A DNA stretch of 64,000 nt from Zhengella mangrovi. GTDB taxonomy: Bacteria > Pseudomonadota > Alphaproteobacteria > Rhizobiales > Rhizobiaceae. Shown here piece by piece: positions 1-8,158 of the stretch; position 1 is the first letter of the stretch; each line of letters opens with the position of its first letter. Location of the stretch: assembly GCF_002727065.1 (NCBI RefSeq), contig NZ_PDVP01000015.1:60305-124304 (forward strand). Direction: 5' to 3'. Position numbers and translations under genes: made by a program. Under the pieces are notes generated by a model. The model searched no databases, was not told the origin of the DNA, and saw only the letters and a list, made by a program, of their open reading frames with translations.

Positions 1-112
1 TGTCGTCGGTCATCAGCGCGGCGATCATCAGCGGCAGGGCCGCGTTCTTGGCGCCGGAGATCGGAATCACGCCGCGCAGTTCGTTGCCACCCTTGATGCG
101 TATCCTGTCCAT
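1..112 (-). CDS. murA: UDP-N-acetylglucosamine 1-carboxyvinyltransferase, N-terminal fragment
   Basis: Partial gene: only the first 37 codons lie in the window and the rest runs off the left edge. The reading starts MDRIRIKGG and continues into the [11 protein letters not shown] stretch, which is the hallmark N-terminus of MurA (EPSP-synthase fold) and includes the conserved Lys-Asn of the substrate site. MurA is the cytoplasmic enzyme that transfers enolpyruvate from PEP to UDP-GlcNAc, the first committed step of peptidoglycan synthesis. The family normally has about 420-430 residues. The identification is firm from the N-terminal motif; nothing can be said about the remainder. Confidence 0.93.
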   Translation of the reverse strand, partial: MDRIRIKGGNELRGVIPISGAKNAALPLMIAALMTDD

Positions 113-251
113 GGGCTCCCGCCATTCGGTTCGGTCGGTGCCGGGCGCCCCGGCAAAGCGGATGCTCTAGACCATAGGCCGAAACGGTTCAAGAACATGG
201 TGCATGCAATGTTGATTGCTCGCCGGATGCGGGCCGCCGGGCGGACCCGGC

Positions 252-440
252 CTAGCCCCCGTCTCCGGTGTCCGAATCCCCGTCCGCCGCGAGGCCGGCC
301 GGGCGCGTGTCGGGCTCGCCGGATCGCCGCGCCCGCGACTGCGCCTTGCGGCGCTGCAGGTTGGCGCGCAACTGGTCGGCCAGCCGCTTCCTGCGGGCTT
401 CCTCGGCCGTCTTCGCTGCCGGCTGCCTGTCCTTGTCCAT
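252..440 (-). CDS. Small basic conserved protein upstream of murA
   Basis: A 62-residue, strongly charged product. Its core (EEARRKRLADQLRANLQRRK) is a basic amphipathic helix followed by an acidic, Gly/Ala-rich tail. It lies about 140 bp upstream of murA on the same strand. Short proteins with an RRERLAxALRANLxRRKAQ-like core commonly sit next to murA in Hyphomicrobiales, as far as I recall, and none has an assigned function. No signal peptide or membrane segment is visible. The ATG at 440 is preferred because the longer reading upstream overlaps the tRNA gene in antisense. It could instead be called simply a hypothetical protein. Confidence 0.6.
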   Translation of the reverse strand: MDKDRQPAAKTAEEARRKRLADQLRANLQRRKAQSRARRSGEPDTRPAGLAADGDSDTGDGG

Positions 441-584
441 CCGCTTCAAATCCCGTTGCGCGAGGCACGGCCAAGGAGATGCCGCGTCACCGGCGGGCTG
501 GCAAGTGCGGAAGAGAAAAAAATGCGGCCGCGAGTGCTTGCGCCCCGGGCATCGATGTGGCAGAAGTCCGCCGCATTCCAGAGC

Positions 585-659
<75 letters not shown>

Positions 660-1150
660 GGGACATTCCAGAAAAACCAGAAGCCTGATGCCCAAAACCA
701 GCGTTTTGGCTGGCATGTATCCCGCAGAAATCCGCTGCAGAAATGGGCATCTGCGGAAAAGCGGGGTATCCACCCCCTCCAGACCAGCCCTATCCTGTCG
801 ACATCGACCAGACCAGGACGTTGGCCGAGCCAGCCGACATGCGCATCGACGCCACCGCCCAGTGGAACACGTTTCTCGCGCCGAAAGAGCTTCCGGACAA
901 GCACACTTGGTACAGAACCCAACCGGTTCTGTAGTTTCTCCCATCAACATGCATCGTACAAAACACGCTTGCAGATTCCGAAGCCTGGCTACTTTCACAA
1001 ATGCGGATATTTTCTGTCGGTGGCCGGAATGCATCCATGAAATGTACAAGCTTGGAAAACTGAGACAAAAATGCCAATCTCATTTCATCACAATATTCGA
1101 TCCCGGAGAATGCCAGTTCAGATTTGACTCACAAAAAAGGAGAGAAACAG
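660..1150. other. Gene-free stretch between tRNA-Thr and the secreted repeat protein
   Basis: About 490 bp without a convincing gene; the short open frames here have no recognisable sequence or ribosome-binding site. A perfect 7-bp hairpin (CCAAAAC/GTTTTGG, 692-709) follows the tRNA and may act as its terminator. From about 1030 on the base composition becomes AT-richer, and the stretch 1040-1110 probably carries the promoter of the gene at 1151. Confidence 0.5.
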
Positions 1151-1636
1151 ATGAAACGTTATTTCAGTTATAGTTTCAGCATCGGGACTATTTTCCTCGC
1201 AGCGATAACTTTTTTCCTGATTTCTTTCCTCGCCTCGCCGGAACAGGCGCGCGCGGAATGGGTGAAATGCGCGGACGAGAACGGATACTGCTATTTGGAG
1301 CAAGGGACCGATGTGAGATACGGTGCAAGGGGCACCTTCGCCATGGACTATTTCGGCGCCGGCAGAATGCACTGCAGCAACAATACGTTCGGCGATCCCT
1401 TGTACGGTGTCCGAAAGGCCTGCTTCAAATGGGTGAACGAGCGCTCGAACCGCTGGGTTCATTGCGCAAAGGAGAACGATGTTTGCCGCTTCCGCGGCGG
1501 TAGTCGCCAGGTTCGCTACGGAGCCAGGGGCGAGTACGCCTATGTCACGGCCAGAAGTCCGGTAGCCTGTAACAACCAGACCTTCGGCGATCCATTGTAC
1601 GGCGTGGTCAAAGATTGCTGGGTCTTAGAGCACTAA
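1151..1636 (+). CDS. Secreted protein with two copies of a cysteine-containing FGDPLYGV repeat
   Basis: A 161-residue protein with a signal peptide (basic MKR, hydrophobic residues 9-29, cleavage probably after ARA near 35). The mature part is two tandem domains of about 55 residues, 37-91 and 102-156. Each runs W-V-x-C-A-x-E-N, then a second Cys, VRYGARG, a third Cys with N-N, FGDPLYGV, and K-x-C. Four cysteines per repeat (40/47/75/91 and 105/112/140/156) suggest disulphides in the periplasm or outside the cell. I recall similar repeats in secreted proteins, often attached to glycosidases, but no function is assigned here. The start is set by an AAGGAGAG-type site 8-10 nt upstream. Lower G+C than its neighbours and the flanking tRNA-like repeats suggest acquisition by transfer. 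Confidence 0.8.
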   Translation: MKRYFSYSFSIGTIFLAAITFFLISFLASPEQARAEWVKCADENGYCYLEQGTDVRYGARGTFAMDYFGAGRMHCSNNTFGDPLYGVRKACFKWVNERSNRWVHCAKENDVCRFRGGSRQVRYGARGEYAYVTARSPVACNNQTFGDPLYGVVKDCWVLEH

Positions 1637-1706
1637 ACTGATCGATCAGCATCCAATGCGGTCCAACTGACCTCCATACAGCATCGACCGGACCCTACCG
1701 GAAAAG

Positions 1707-1744
1707 GAAGGCGGCCCGAGCCTTGTGACCGCCTTCTTCGTTGT
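1707..1744. terminator. Hairpin between convergent genes
   Basis: Perfect 8-bp stem GAAGGCGG/CCGCCTTC (1707-1714 with 1729-1736) followed by TTCGTTGT. It lies between the convergent ends of the secreted protein gene and galE and could serve either strand. Confidence 0.5.
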
Positions 1745-1809
1745 CGGTGATCGTCCCATGGGGTCTTCCTCCTTCCCGAAAATCGCAAGGAAAGAAGGTT
1801 ACGCGGGCA

Positions 1810-1833
1810 TTCAAATCGCTCAGGCAGCACCAG
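1810..1833 (+). repeat. Candidate attachment core, distal copy of the tRNA-Thr 3' end
   Basis: Direct repeat of 637-660 with two mismatches (positions 9 and 13). The surrounding sequence does not fold as a tRNA, so it is only a copied 3' end, as expected for one boundary of an integrated element. It lies 35 bp from the 3' end of galE. Confidence 0.5.
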
Positions 1834-1867
1834 CCCGGCAATCCATCGCCGATGATTTGACCGCCGG

Positions 1868-2932
1868 TCAGCCGCTCGGGGCGACGTGCAGCCGCGTGCC
1901 CACCCATTCGTCCAGTTCCGGCGGCTCGATGCCCGGTCCGTCGGCGACCTTGCGGCGGCGGGTGAGCGTGCGTTCCCAGTCCAGCGCGCTGGAAACGATC
2001 TCGCGCAGCGACTCATGGGCCGGTTTCCAGCCCAGGACGCGGCGGGCGCGTCCTGCTTCGGCGATCACCGTGTGCAGGTCTCCCGGGCGGCGCGGCTCCA
2101 TCCGGACGTCGAACTCACGGCCCGAGACCTCGCGCACGCAATCGATCACCTCGCGGACCGTGAAGCCGTTGCCATAGCCGAGGTTGGCGACGAGGCTGTC
2201 GCCGCCGGCGCGCAGGTGGCGCAGCGCCAGCCAGTGCGCCTCGACAAGGTCGGTCACGTGGATGAGGTCGCGGATGCAGGTGCCGTCGCGCGTCGGGTAG
2301 TCGTCGCCGAACACCCGCATGACCGGATGCCGGCCCACGGCCGTCTCGCAGGCGACCTTCAGCAGGTGGGTCGCGCCCGGGGTCGACTGCCCCGTCCGGC
2401 CTGCCGGATCGGCGCCGGACACGTTGAAGTAGCGCAGCGCCGCATACCGGAAATCATGGGCCGCGGCGGCGTCGGCAAGCATCATCTCGCTCATCAGCTT
2501 GGAGCGGCCATAGGGGGTCGCCGGATCCAGCCGGCCGTCCTCGCGGACCGGCGTTCCGTCGCCCTCGCCATAGACGGCCGCCGTGGAGGAGAAAACGAAA
2601 TTGCGCACGCCCGCCGCGATGGCGACCTCGATCAGCGCGCGCGTGGCGCAGGTGTTGTTGTCGTAGTAGCCGAGCGGGTTGGCAATCGAGTCCGGCACGA
2701 CGACCGACCCGGCGAAATGCAGGATGGCATCGACCTTTTCCTCTCGCAGGACCCGGCGGACCATCATGGTATCGGCAATGTCGCCGACGACGAGACGGGC
2801 TGCCGGCGCAACCGCCCATGCATGGCCCGTCGACAGGCGGTCGATGACGACCACGCGTTCGCCGGCATCGATCAGCCGCCAGACCATGTGACTGCCGATG
2901 TAGCCCGCACCACCCGTGACCAGAATTGCCAT
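1868..2932 (-). CDS. galE: UDP-glucose 4-epimerase
   Basis: A 354-residue short-chain dehydrogenase-fold enzyme. It has the N-terminal NAD site TGGAGYIGSH (residues 6-15), the FSSTAAVYG strand carrying the active-site Ser/Thr, the catalytic YGRSK (Y-x-x-x-K), and the family's ALRYFNVSGADP segment. It interconverts UDP-glucose and UDP-galactose in the cytoplasm, supplying galactose for surface polysaccharides. The ATG at 2932 follows a GGAGG site; the frame is open further upstream but without support. It stands alone, with a terminator-like hairpin past its end. The C-terminus carries about 25 residues (RRRKVADG and on) beyond the usual end. Confidence 0.92.
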   Translation of the reverse strand: MAILVTGGAGYIGSHMVWRLIDAGERVVVIDRLSTGHAWAVAPAARLVVGDIADTMMVRRVLREEKVDAILHFAGSVVVPDSIANPLGYYDNNTCATRALIEVAIAAGVRNFVFSSTAAVYGEGDGTPVREDGRLDPATPYGRSKLMSEMMLADAAAAHDFRYAALRYFNVSGADPAGRTGQSTPGATHLLKVACETAVGRHPVMRVFGDDYPTRDGTCIRDLIHVTDLVEAHWLALRHLRAGGDSLVANLGYGNGFTVREVIDCVREVSGREFDVRMEPRRPGDLHTVIAEAGRARRVLGWKPAHESLREIVSSALDWERTLTRRRKVADGPGIEPPELDEWVGTRLHVAPSG

Positions 2933-3093
2933 CACCCTACCTCCTTGCGGATGCGGGGCGGCGCCGGTCACGATGCCGGTTCCGCCCCATCTGTCCGCAC
3001 AGCTTAGGGAAGATGTTTTGAGATCCGGCGAGTTCCCGGCATGGCATTTTAGCCATCCGTGCAAGGAATGGTTTACCCCGACGGGACGGGGCA

Positions 3094-3117
3094 CCCCGCA
3101 GCCGCCTGGCTGCGGGG
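3094..3117 (-). terminator. GC-rich hairpin after mscL
   Basis: Perfect 10-bp stem CCCCGCAGCC/GGCTGCGGGG with a 4-nt loop, ending 10 bp beyond the mscL stop. No clear T-run follows, so termination strength is uncertain. Confidence 0.55.
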
Positions 3118-3126
3118 CGGAACGAC

Positions 3127-3549
3127 CTACTTGCGGACGAGCGCGTCGCGGATTTCCGTCAGCAGCCGGATGTCTGCCGGCGGCGGCGCGTCGGGGGCCG
3201 GTGCCTGCGGCTCCTCGAAGGACCGGCGGACCTTGTTGACCGCCCGGACCATCATGAAAATGATGAAGGCGAGGATCACAAAATTGATGATCACCGTCAC
3301 GAAGTGACCGTAGGCCAGCACCGCGCCCTGCTCCCTGGCCGCGTCGAGCGTGCTCGCCGTGACGCCGGAAGCCAGCGGGAGGAAGTAGTTGGAGAAATCG
3401 AAGCCGCCGAAAATGGCGCCGACGATCGGCATGATGATGTCGTCGGTCAGCGACTTGACGATCAGGGCGAACGCGCCGCCGATGATCACGCCGACGGCCA
3501 GATCCATGACATTGCCCTTGGCAATGAATTCCTTGAATTCTTTCAGCAT
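3127..3549 (-). CDS. mscL: Large-conductance mechanosensitive channel
   Basis: A 140-residue inner-membrane protein, the usual MscL length. It begins [20 protein letters not shown], the conserved amphipathic S1 helix plus the start of TM1 (pore lining), then [14 protein letters not shown] and a second membrane span [16 protein letters not shown], ending in a charged cytoplasmic helix ([11 protein letters not shown]). MscL opens under membrane tension to release osmolytes during hypo-osmotic shock. The start is chosen at ATG 3549 because it gives the canonical N-terminus. The gene stands alone, divergent from the sensor kinase at 3776. Confidence 0.96.
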   Translation of the reverse strand: MLKEFKEFIAKGNVMDLAVGVIIGGAFALIVKSLTDDIIMPIVGAIFGGFDFSNYFLPLASGVTASTLDAAREQGAVLAYGHFVTVIINFVILAFIIFMMVRAVNKVRRSFEEPQAPAPDAPPPADIRLLTEIRDALVRK

Positions 3550-3775
3550 CGGTTTGTCCTCATGTCCCGGTTGCCCCACGGATTTGCCTTCAGGCAAGCC
3601 CGGTACAATCGGTAGCACGTTTCCCGCCGAACACCACGCCGGTTACGGTTACATGCCGCGCCGGCAGGTGACGTGCCGTCAAACCAATTGGCTATAGCCG
3701 CCCGGGCCCGGGTGACTCGCGGTTTTCCCGTCAATCCAGTATCACTGGAACAACAAACGGGAGGATGCCGGCGGG

Positions 3776-6700
3776 ATGAACAACTGGGTGATCATTTTCA
3801 CCGCTCTCGCCTACCTGTCGCTTCTCTTCGCGATCGCGAGCTGGGGCGACAAGCAGCGCAAGATGAACGCCAGCCAGTACCGCCCGATGGTCTACTCGCT
3901 GAGCCTGGCGGTCTATTGCACGTCGTGGACGTTCTTCGGATCGGTCGGGCTGGCCTCCGAACGCGGGCTGGAGTTTCTCACCATCTACATCGGCCCGGTG
4001 CTGGTCTACCTGTTCGGGCACCGGATGCTCAGGCGCATCCTGCGGGTCTCCAAGGCCGAACGCATCACCTCGATCGCCGACTTCCTGGCGGCGCGCTACG
4101 GCAAGAGCTTCTCGGTTGCGGCGCTGGCCACGGTGATCGCGGTGGTGGGCACGGTTCCCTACATCGCGCTGCAGCTCAAGGCCGTTGCCGGCTCGATCGA
4201 ACTGATGATCACCCATGAAAGCAGCGGCACGGGCAACCCGTTCCCCGGCGACATGGCGATGATGGTCGCGGCGCTGCTGGCCCTGTTCGCCATCCTGTTC
4301 GGCACGCGCCATGCCGATGCGACGGAACACCAGGACGGCATGGTCATGGCCATCGCCGTGGAATCGGTGATCAAGCTGGTCGCCTTCCTGACCATCGGCG
4401 TGGCGGTCACCTTCTTCATGTTCGACACGCCGGCGACGCTGATGGACGCGATCCGCGCGAACGAGCGGGTGCAGGCGGCGCTCAGCTACCAGACCAGCCC
4501 GACCACCTGGATCGTCATGACCATGCTCAGCGGCATGGCCATCCTGATGCTGCCGCGCCAGTTCTACATCTCGGTGGTGGAAAACCGGTCGGAGCGGGAA
4601 CTGGAGACTGCTACCTGGCTGTTTCCGCTCTACCTGCTGGCGATCAACATCTTCGTCCTGCCAATCGCCTTCGCCGGGATCACCACCATCGGCAGCCAGG
4701 CCAGCGCCGACCTCTACGTGGTCGCCATCCCGCTCCTGAAGGGCGACGACCTGCTGGCGCTGGTCTCGCTGATCGGCGGCATGTCGGCCGCCACGGCGAT
4801 GGTCATCGTCGCCAGCGTGGCGCTGTCGATCATGATATCCAACGACCTGGTGATCCCGGTCCTGCTGAAGCGGGCGAAGATCCCGACGGCGGGCGAAAAG
4901 GAGGACTGGTCGCGCATCATCCTCAACGTGCGCCGGGCGTCGATCTGCCTCATCCTCGTCGCCGCGCTCTTCTACCACCAGGAAATCGCGGACAACATAC
5001 GGCTGGCCTCGATCGGCCTGCTGTCCTTCGCGGCCCTGGCACAATTCGCCCCGGCCTTCATCGGCGCGCTTGTCTGGCGCAATGCCAATGCTCGCGGCGC
5101 GGTGCTGGGCATGACCGCCGGCATCCTGTTCTGGGGCTACACGCTGCTGCTGCCCTCGTTCCTGCCGGACGACGCCACGCTGCTGACCGACGGCCTGTGG
5201 GGCTTTGCCGCGCTGCGGCCGCAGGCGCTGTTCGGCTCGATCGCGGAACCGCTGAACCACGGCGTGCTGTGGAGCCTGGCGGCCAACACGCTGTTCTTCG
5301 TCATCGGCAGCCTGTCACGCGCGGCTACGCCGCGCGAGCGCATCCAGGCGGCCATTTTCGTGCCGCGCGAAAGCGCCCAGATCGCCGGTCTGCGCCGTTT
5401 CCGCACGGCCGTCACCAACAGCGAACTGAAGGACACGATCTCGCGCTACCTCGGCGCGGAGCGCACCGAGCGCTCGTTCCAGACGTTCGAACAGTCAGAA
5501 GGCCGCAAGTTCACCGGGTCGCAACTGGCCGATGCCGGGACCATCCGGTTTGCCGAGCAGTTGCTGGCGAGCGCCGTCGGATCGTCGTCGGCCCGGCTCG
5601 TGCTGTCGCTGCTGTTCCAGCGGGTCGACGCCAATTCGCGCAATGCCTACCGGCTGCTCGACGACGCCTCGGAAGCCCTGCAGCAGAACCGCGACCTGCT
5701 GCAGATCGCGCTCGACCAGATGGAAGACGGCATCACGGTCTACGACCAGGACTTCCGGCTGTCGTGCTGGAACCGCCAGTTCCGCACCCTGTTCGACCTG
5801 CCGGACGAACTGGGCCAGGTGGGCACGTCCATATCCCGGGTGATCGAACACCTCGCCCAGCGCGGCGACATCGCCAAGGGTGACGAGGAAACGATCCTGG
5901 AGCGCATGACGGTCACGCACCTGACCTGGCAGATCGAGCTGATGAGCAGCGGGCGGGTGATCGAGGTCAGGTCCAACCCGATGCCGAGCGGCGGCGTGGT
6001 GGCCAGCTACGCCGACATCACCGACCGGGTGAAGGCGGATCTCGCGCTCAAGCGGGCCAACGAAACGCTGGAACAGCGCGTCGCCGCGCGCACGGCCGAA
6101 CTGATGGAACTCAACGAGGAACTGGGGCAGGCGCAACGGCTGGCGGAAGAGGCGAACCTCGGCAAGACGCGTTTCCTGGCCGGCGCGGGCCACGACATCC
6201 TGCAGCCGCTGAACGCCGCGCGGCTCTATTGCTCGGCGCTGAAGGAATCCATCGCCGACGACCCGACGCGATCGGCCCTGTCCAACATCGATTCCTCGCT
6301 GGATTCGGTCGAGACGATCCTCGGCGCCGTGCTCGACATCTCGCGCCTCGACACGGGCGCGCTGAAGCCGAAGGAGACCACCTTCCGGCTCGATTCGATG
6401 CTCGAGCAAATCCGCAACGACTTCCAGCCGTCGGCGCGCGAAAAGGGGCTCGCGCTGCGGATCGTGCCGTCCGCCCTGCATGTCGAGACGGATCGAAACC
6501 TGTTCCGCCGGCTGCTGCAGAACCTGGTCTCGAACGCCATCAAGTATACCCGGACCGGCAAGGTCGTCGTGGGTGTGCGGCGACGCGGACCGCTGTGCGA
6601 AATCCAGGTCTTCGACACGGGCATCGGCATCCGCGAGGACAAGCTGGATACGGTCTTCCGCGAGTTCACCCGCCTCGACGAAGGCGCGCGGGAAGCCGAG

Positions 6701-7267
6701 GGGCTGGGCCTCGGCCTGTCCATCGTCGACAGGATCGCCCGCGTGCTGCGGCTGGAGATCCGCATCTCGTCGCAGCCGGGCAAGGGCACCTGCTTTTCGG
6801 TGCTCATCCCGGTGACGCAGGCCAATCCGCTGGAGATCGTCGCCCCGTCCGGGCCGGGCAAGGCCTCGCGGGGATCGCTGGCCGGCACGCGGGTTCTGTG
6901 CATCGACAACGACGCGCGCATCCTGGACGGGATGCGGATGCTGCTGGAAAACTGGGGATGCGAGGTGCTTGCCTATACCGGGGCGGCGGAGTTCGCCGAC
7001 GCGTTCGCGCGCGACGGGCAGGTGCCGGACGTCCTGGTGGCCGACTACCACCTCGACGGCGCCACCGGCTTCGAGGCGATCAGCGCGATCCACCAGGTCC
7101 TTGGCCAACCGGTGCCGTCGATCATGCTGACGGCCAACCGCTCCGACGAGGTGAAGGCGGCGGCGGAAGAACGGCAGATCCCGCTGCTCTACAAGCCGGT
7201 CAAGCCGGCAGCGCTTCGCACCGCGCTGACGCGCAGCCGGCGAATCGTGACCCGGGCGGCGGAATGA
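3776..7267 (+). CDS. Hybrid histidine kinase with N-terminal sodium/solute symporter domain
   Basis: An 1163-residue membrane sensor. Residues 1 to about 560 form a sodium:solute symporter (SSF/PutP-like) domain of roughly 13 helices, with GTVPYIALQLKAV as a typical SSF stretch. A PAS domain follows (about 640-745, DGITVYDQDF), then a coiled coil, a HisKA dimerisation helix with phosphoacceptor His806 in GHDILQPLNA, and a HATPase with N-box NLVSNAIKY (about 915) and GLGLGLSIVDR. A C-terminal receiver has its phosphorylatable Asp at 1090 in VADYHLDG. The architecture and H-box match the CbrA/NahK type of kinase, in which the symporter part is thought to sense or import a ligand. The response regulator at 7302 is the probable partner. 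ATG 3776 follows a GGGAGG site. Confidence 0.9.
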   Translation: MNNWVIIFTALAYLSLLFAIASWGDKQRKMNASQYRPMVYSLSLAVYCTSWTFFGSVGLASERGLEFLTIYIGPVLVYLFGHRMLRRILRVSKAERITSIADFLAARYGKSFSVAALATVIAVVGTVPYIALQLKAVAGSIELMITHESSGTGNPFPGDMAMMVAALLALFAILFGTRHADATEHQDGMVMAIAVESVIKLVAFLTIGVAVTFFMFDTPATLMDAIRANERVQAALSYQTSPTTWIVMTMLSGMAILMLPRQFYISVVENRSERELETATWLFPLYLLAINIFVLPIAFAGITTIGSQASADLYVVAIPLLKGDDLLALVSLIGGMSAATAMVIVASVALSIMISNDLVIPVLLKRAKIPTAGEKEDWSRIILNVRRASICLILVAALFYHQEIADNIRLASIGLLSFAALAQFAPAFIGALVWRNANARGAVLGMTAGILFWGYTLLLPSFLPDDATLLTDGLWGFAALRPQALFGSIAEPLNHGVLWSLAANTLFFVIGSLSRAATPRERIQAAIFVPRESAQIAGLRRFRTAVTNSELKDTISRYLGAERTERSFQTFEQSEGRKFTGSQLADAGTIRFAEQLLASAVGSSSARLVLSLLFQRVDANSRNAYRLLDDASEALQQNRDLLQIALDQMEDGITVYDQDFRLSCWNRQFRTLFDLPDELGQVGTSISRVIEHLAQRGDIAKGDEETILERMTVTHLTWQIELMSSGRVIEVRSNPMPSGGVVASYADITDRVKADLALKRANETLEQRVAARTAELMELNEELGQAQRLAEEANLGKTRFLAGAGHDILQPLNAARLYCSALKESIADDPTRSALSNIDSSLDSVETILGAVLDISRLDTGALKPKETTFRLDSMLEQIRNDFQPSAREKGLALRIVPSALHVETDRNLFRRLLQNLVSNAIKYTRTGKVVVGVRRRGPLCEIQVFDTGIGIREDKLDTVFREFTRLDEGAREAEGLGLGLSIVDRIARVLRLEIRISSQPGKGTCFSVLIPVTQANPLEIVAPSGPGKASRGSLAGTRVLCIDNDARILDGMRMLLENWGCEVLAYTGAAEFADAFARDGQVPDVLVADYHLDGATGFEAISAIHQVLGQPVPSIMLTANRSDEVKAAAEERQIPLLYKPVKPAALRTALTRSRRIVTRAAE

Positions 7268-7301
7268 CAATGGCCGGAAGCGGATTTGGCTCGCGGAACG
7301 A

Positions 7302-7961
7302 TCAGTTGCCCATGGACAGGGGTTCGGTGCCGATCCGGGACAGCCGGATGACCGCCTGCGTCCGGCTATCGACGCCGAGCTTCTGCAGCACGGCCGAGAC
7401 ATGGGCCTTGATCGTGGCTTCCGAGACGTTGAGCTCGTAGGCGATCTGCTTGTTGAGCAGGCCTTCGGCGAGCATGGACAGCACCCGGGTCTGCTGCGGG
7501 GTCAGCGTCTGGATGCGCGCGATCAGGTCGGAGATCTCCGGATCGTGCTCCTCGCCAAGATCGATATTGGCCGGCGTGACGATCTCGCCTTCGAGGACCG
7601 CTTCGACCGCGCCGCGGATCTCGTCCATGCTGGCGGACTTGGAAATGAAGCCCGACGCGCCCAGCTCGAGCGAACGGCGGATGGTTTCCGGATCGTCGGT
7701 GGCCGAAACGACGATCACCGGCACGGCGGCCTGGAGCCCGCGCATGCCAACGAGGGCGGACAGGCCGCTGGCGCCGGGCATCGACAGGTCGAGAAGGATG
7801 AGATCGAGATCGTCGTGGCTTCCCGCGAGGGTCTTGGCCATGTCGAAATCGCCCGCTTCGACGATCTCGATATCCGCGATGGCACCCATGATGGCCTGCT
7901 TGAGGGCGCCGCGAAACAAGGGGTGATCATCCGCCACGAGGACTTTCGTTCCAGCCGTCAA
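7302..7961 (-). CDS. LuxR/FixJ-family response regulator
   Basis: A 219-residue two-domain regulator. The receiver has the acidic pair DD11-12, phosphoacceptor Asp58 in LLDLSMPG, Thr/Ser in VVSATD, and Lys in GFISKSAS. The C-terminal LuxR-type HTH (LTPQQTRVLSMLAEGLLNKQIA and SEATIKAHVSAVLQKLGV) binds DNA. It converges with the hybrid kinase and very probably takes phosphate from it, as in the AgmR/ErbR-type pairs. The TTG at 7961 is preferred because GGGGAGGG lies just upstream and the receiver then begins after six residues; an in-frame ATG at 8000 is the alternative. It is divergent from the symporter-like gene at 8159, a likely target. Confidence 0.88.
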   Translation of the reverse strand: MTAGTKVLVADDHPLFRGALKQAIMGAIADIEIVEAGDFDMAKTLAGSHDDLDLILLDLSMPGASGLSALVGMRGLQAAVPVIVVSATDDPETIRRSLELGASGFISKSASMDEIRGAVEAVLEGEIVTPANIDLGEEHDPEISDLIARIQTLTPQQTRVLSMLAEGLLNKQIAYELNVSEATIKAHVSAVLQKLGVDSRTQAVIRLSRIGTEPLSMGN

Positions 7962-8158
7962 ATCACCCTCCCCTTCGCAACGGGCACGCTCCGGATGCAT
8001 GCTCCATGCTTGCGTTTGGATTATCCGATGTTACCAGTTGTTTTCAAGTTGAAGTTTTCGGCACGCACACCAGGGGGCAAGGGGCGCATGCCGATCGGAC
8101 AGACGCGGCGGGGCCGGAAGCGGCAGCGCCGGCACACGGGACCGCAGGACAGACGACG

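Noticed and set aside
743..934. 63-codon frame in the tRNA-Thr flanking region
   Set aside because: No ribosome-binding site and no recognisable domain; probably chance.
1755..1833. Second tRNA gene at the distal repeat
   Set aside because: Only the 3' part resembles tRNA-Thr; no acceptor, D- or anticodon stem can be formed, so it is treated as a copied end.
3731..5260. 509-codon frame opposite the sensor kinase
   Set aside because: His/Arg/Asp-rich antisense shadow of membrane-helix codons, without a recognisable family.
8006..8158. N-terminal extension of the symporter-like protein
   Set aside because: The 51 extra residues are Ala/Thr/Arg/Gly-rich without membrane character and would fill the divergent promoter gap, though ATG 8006 remains possible.
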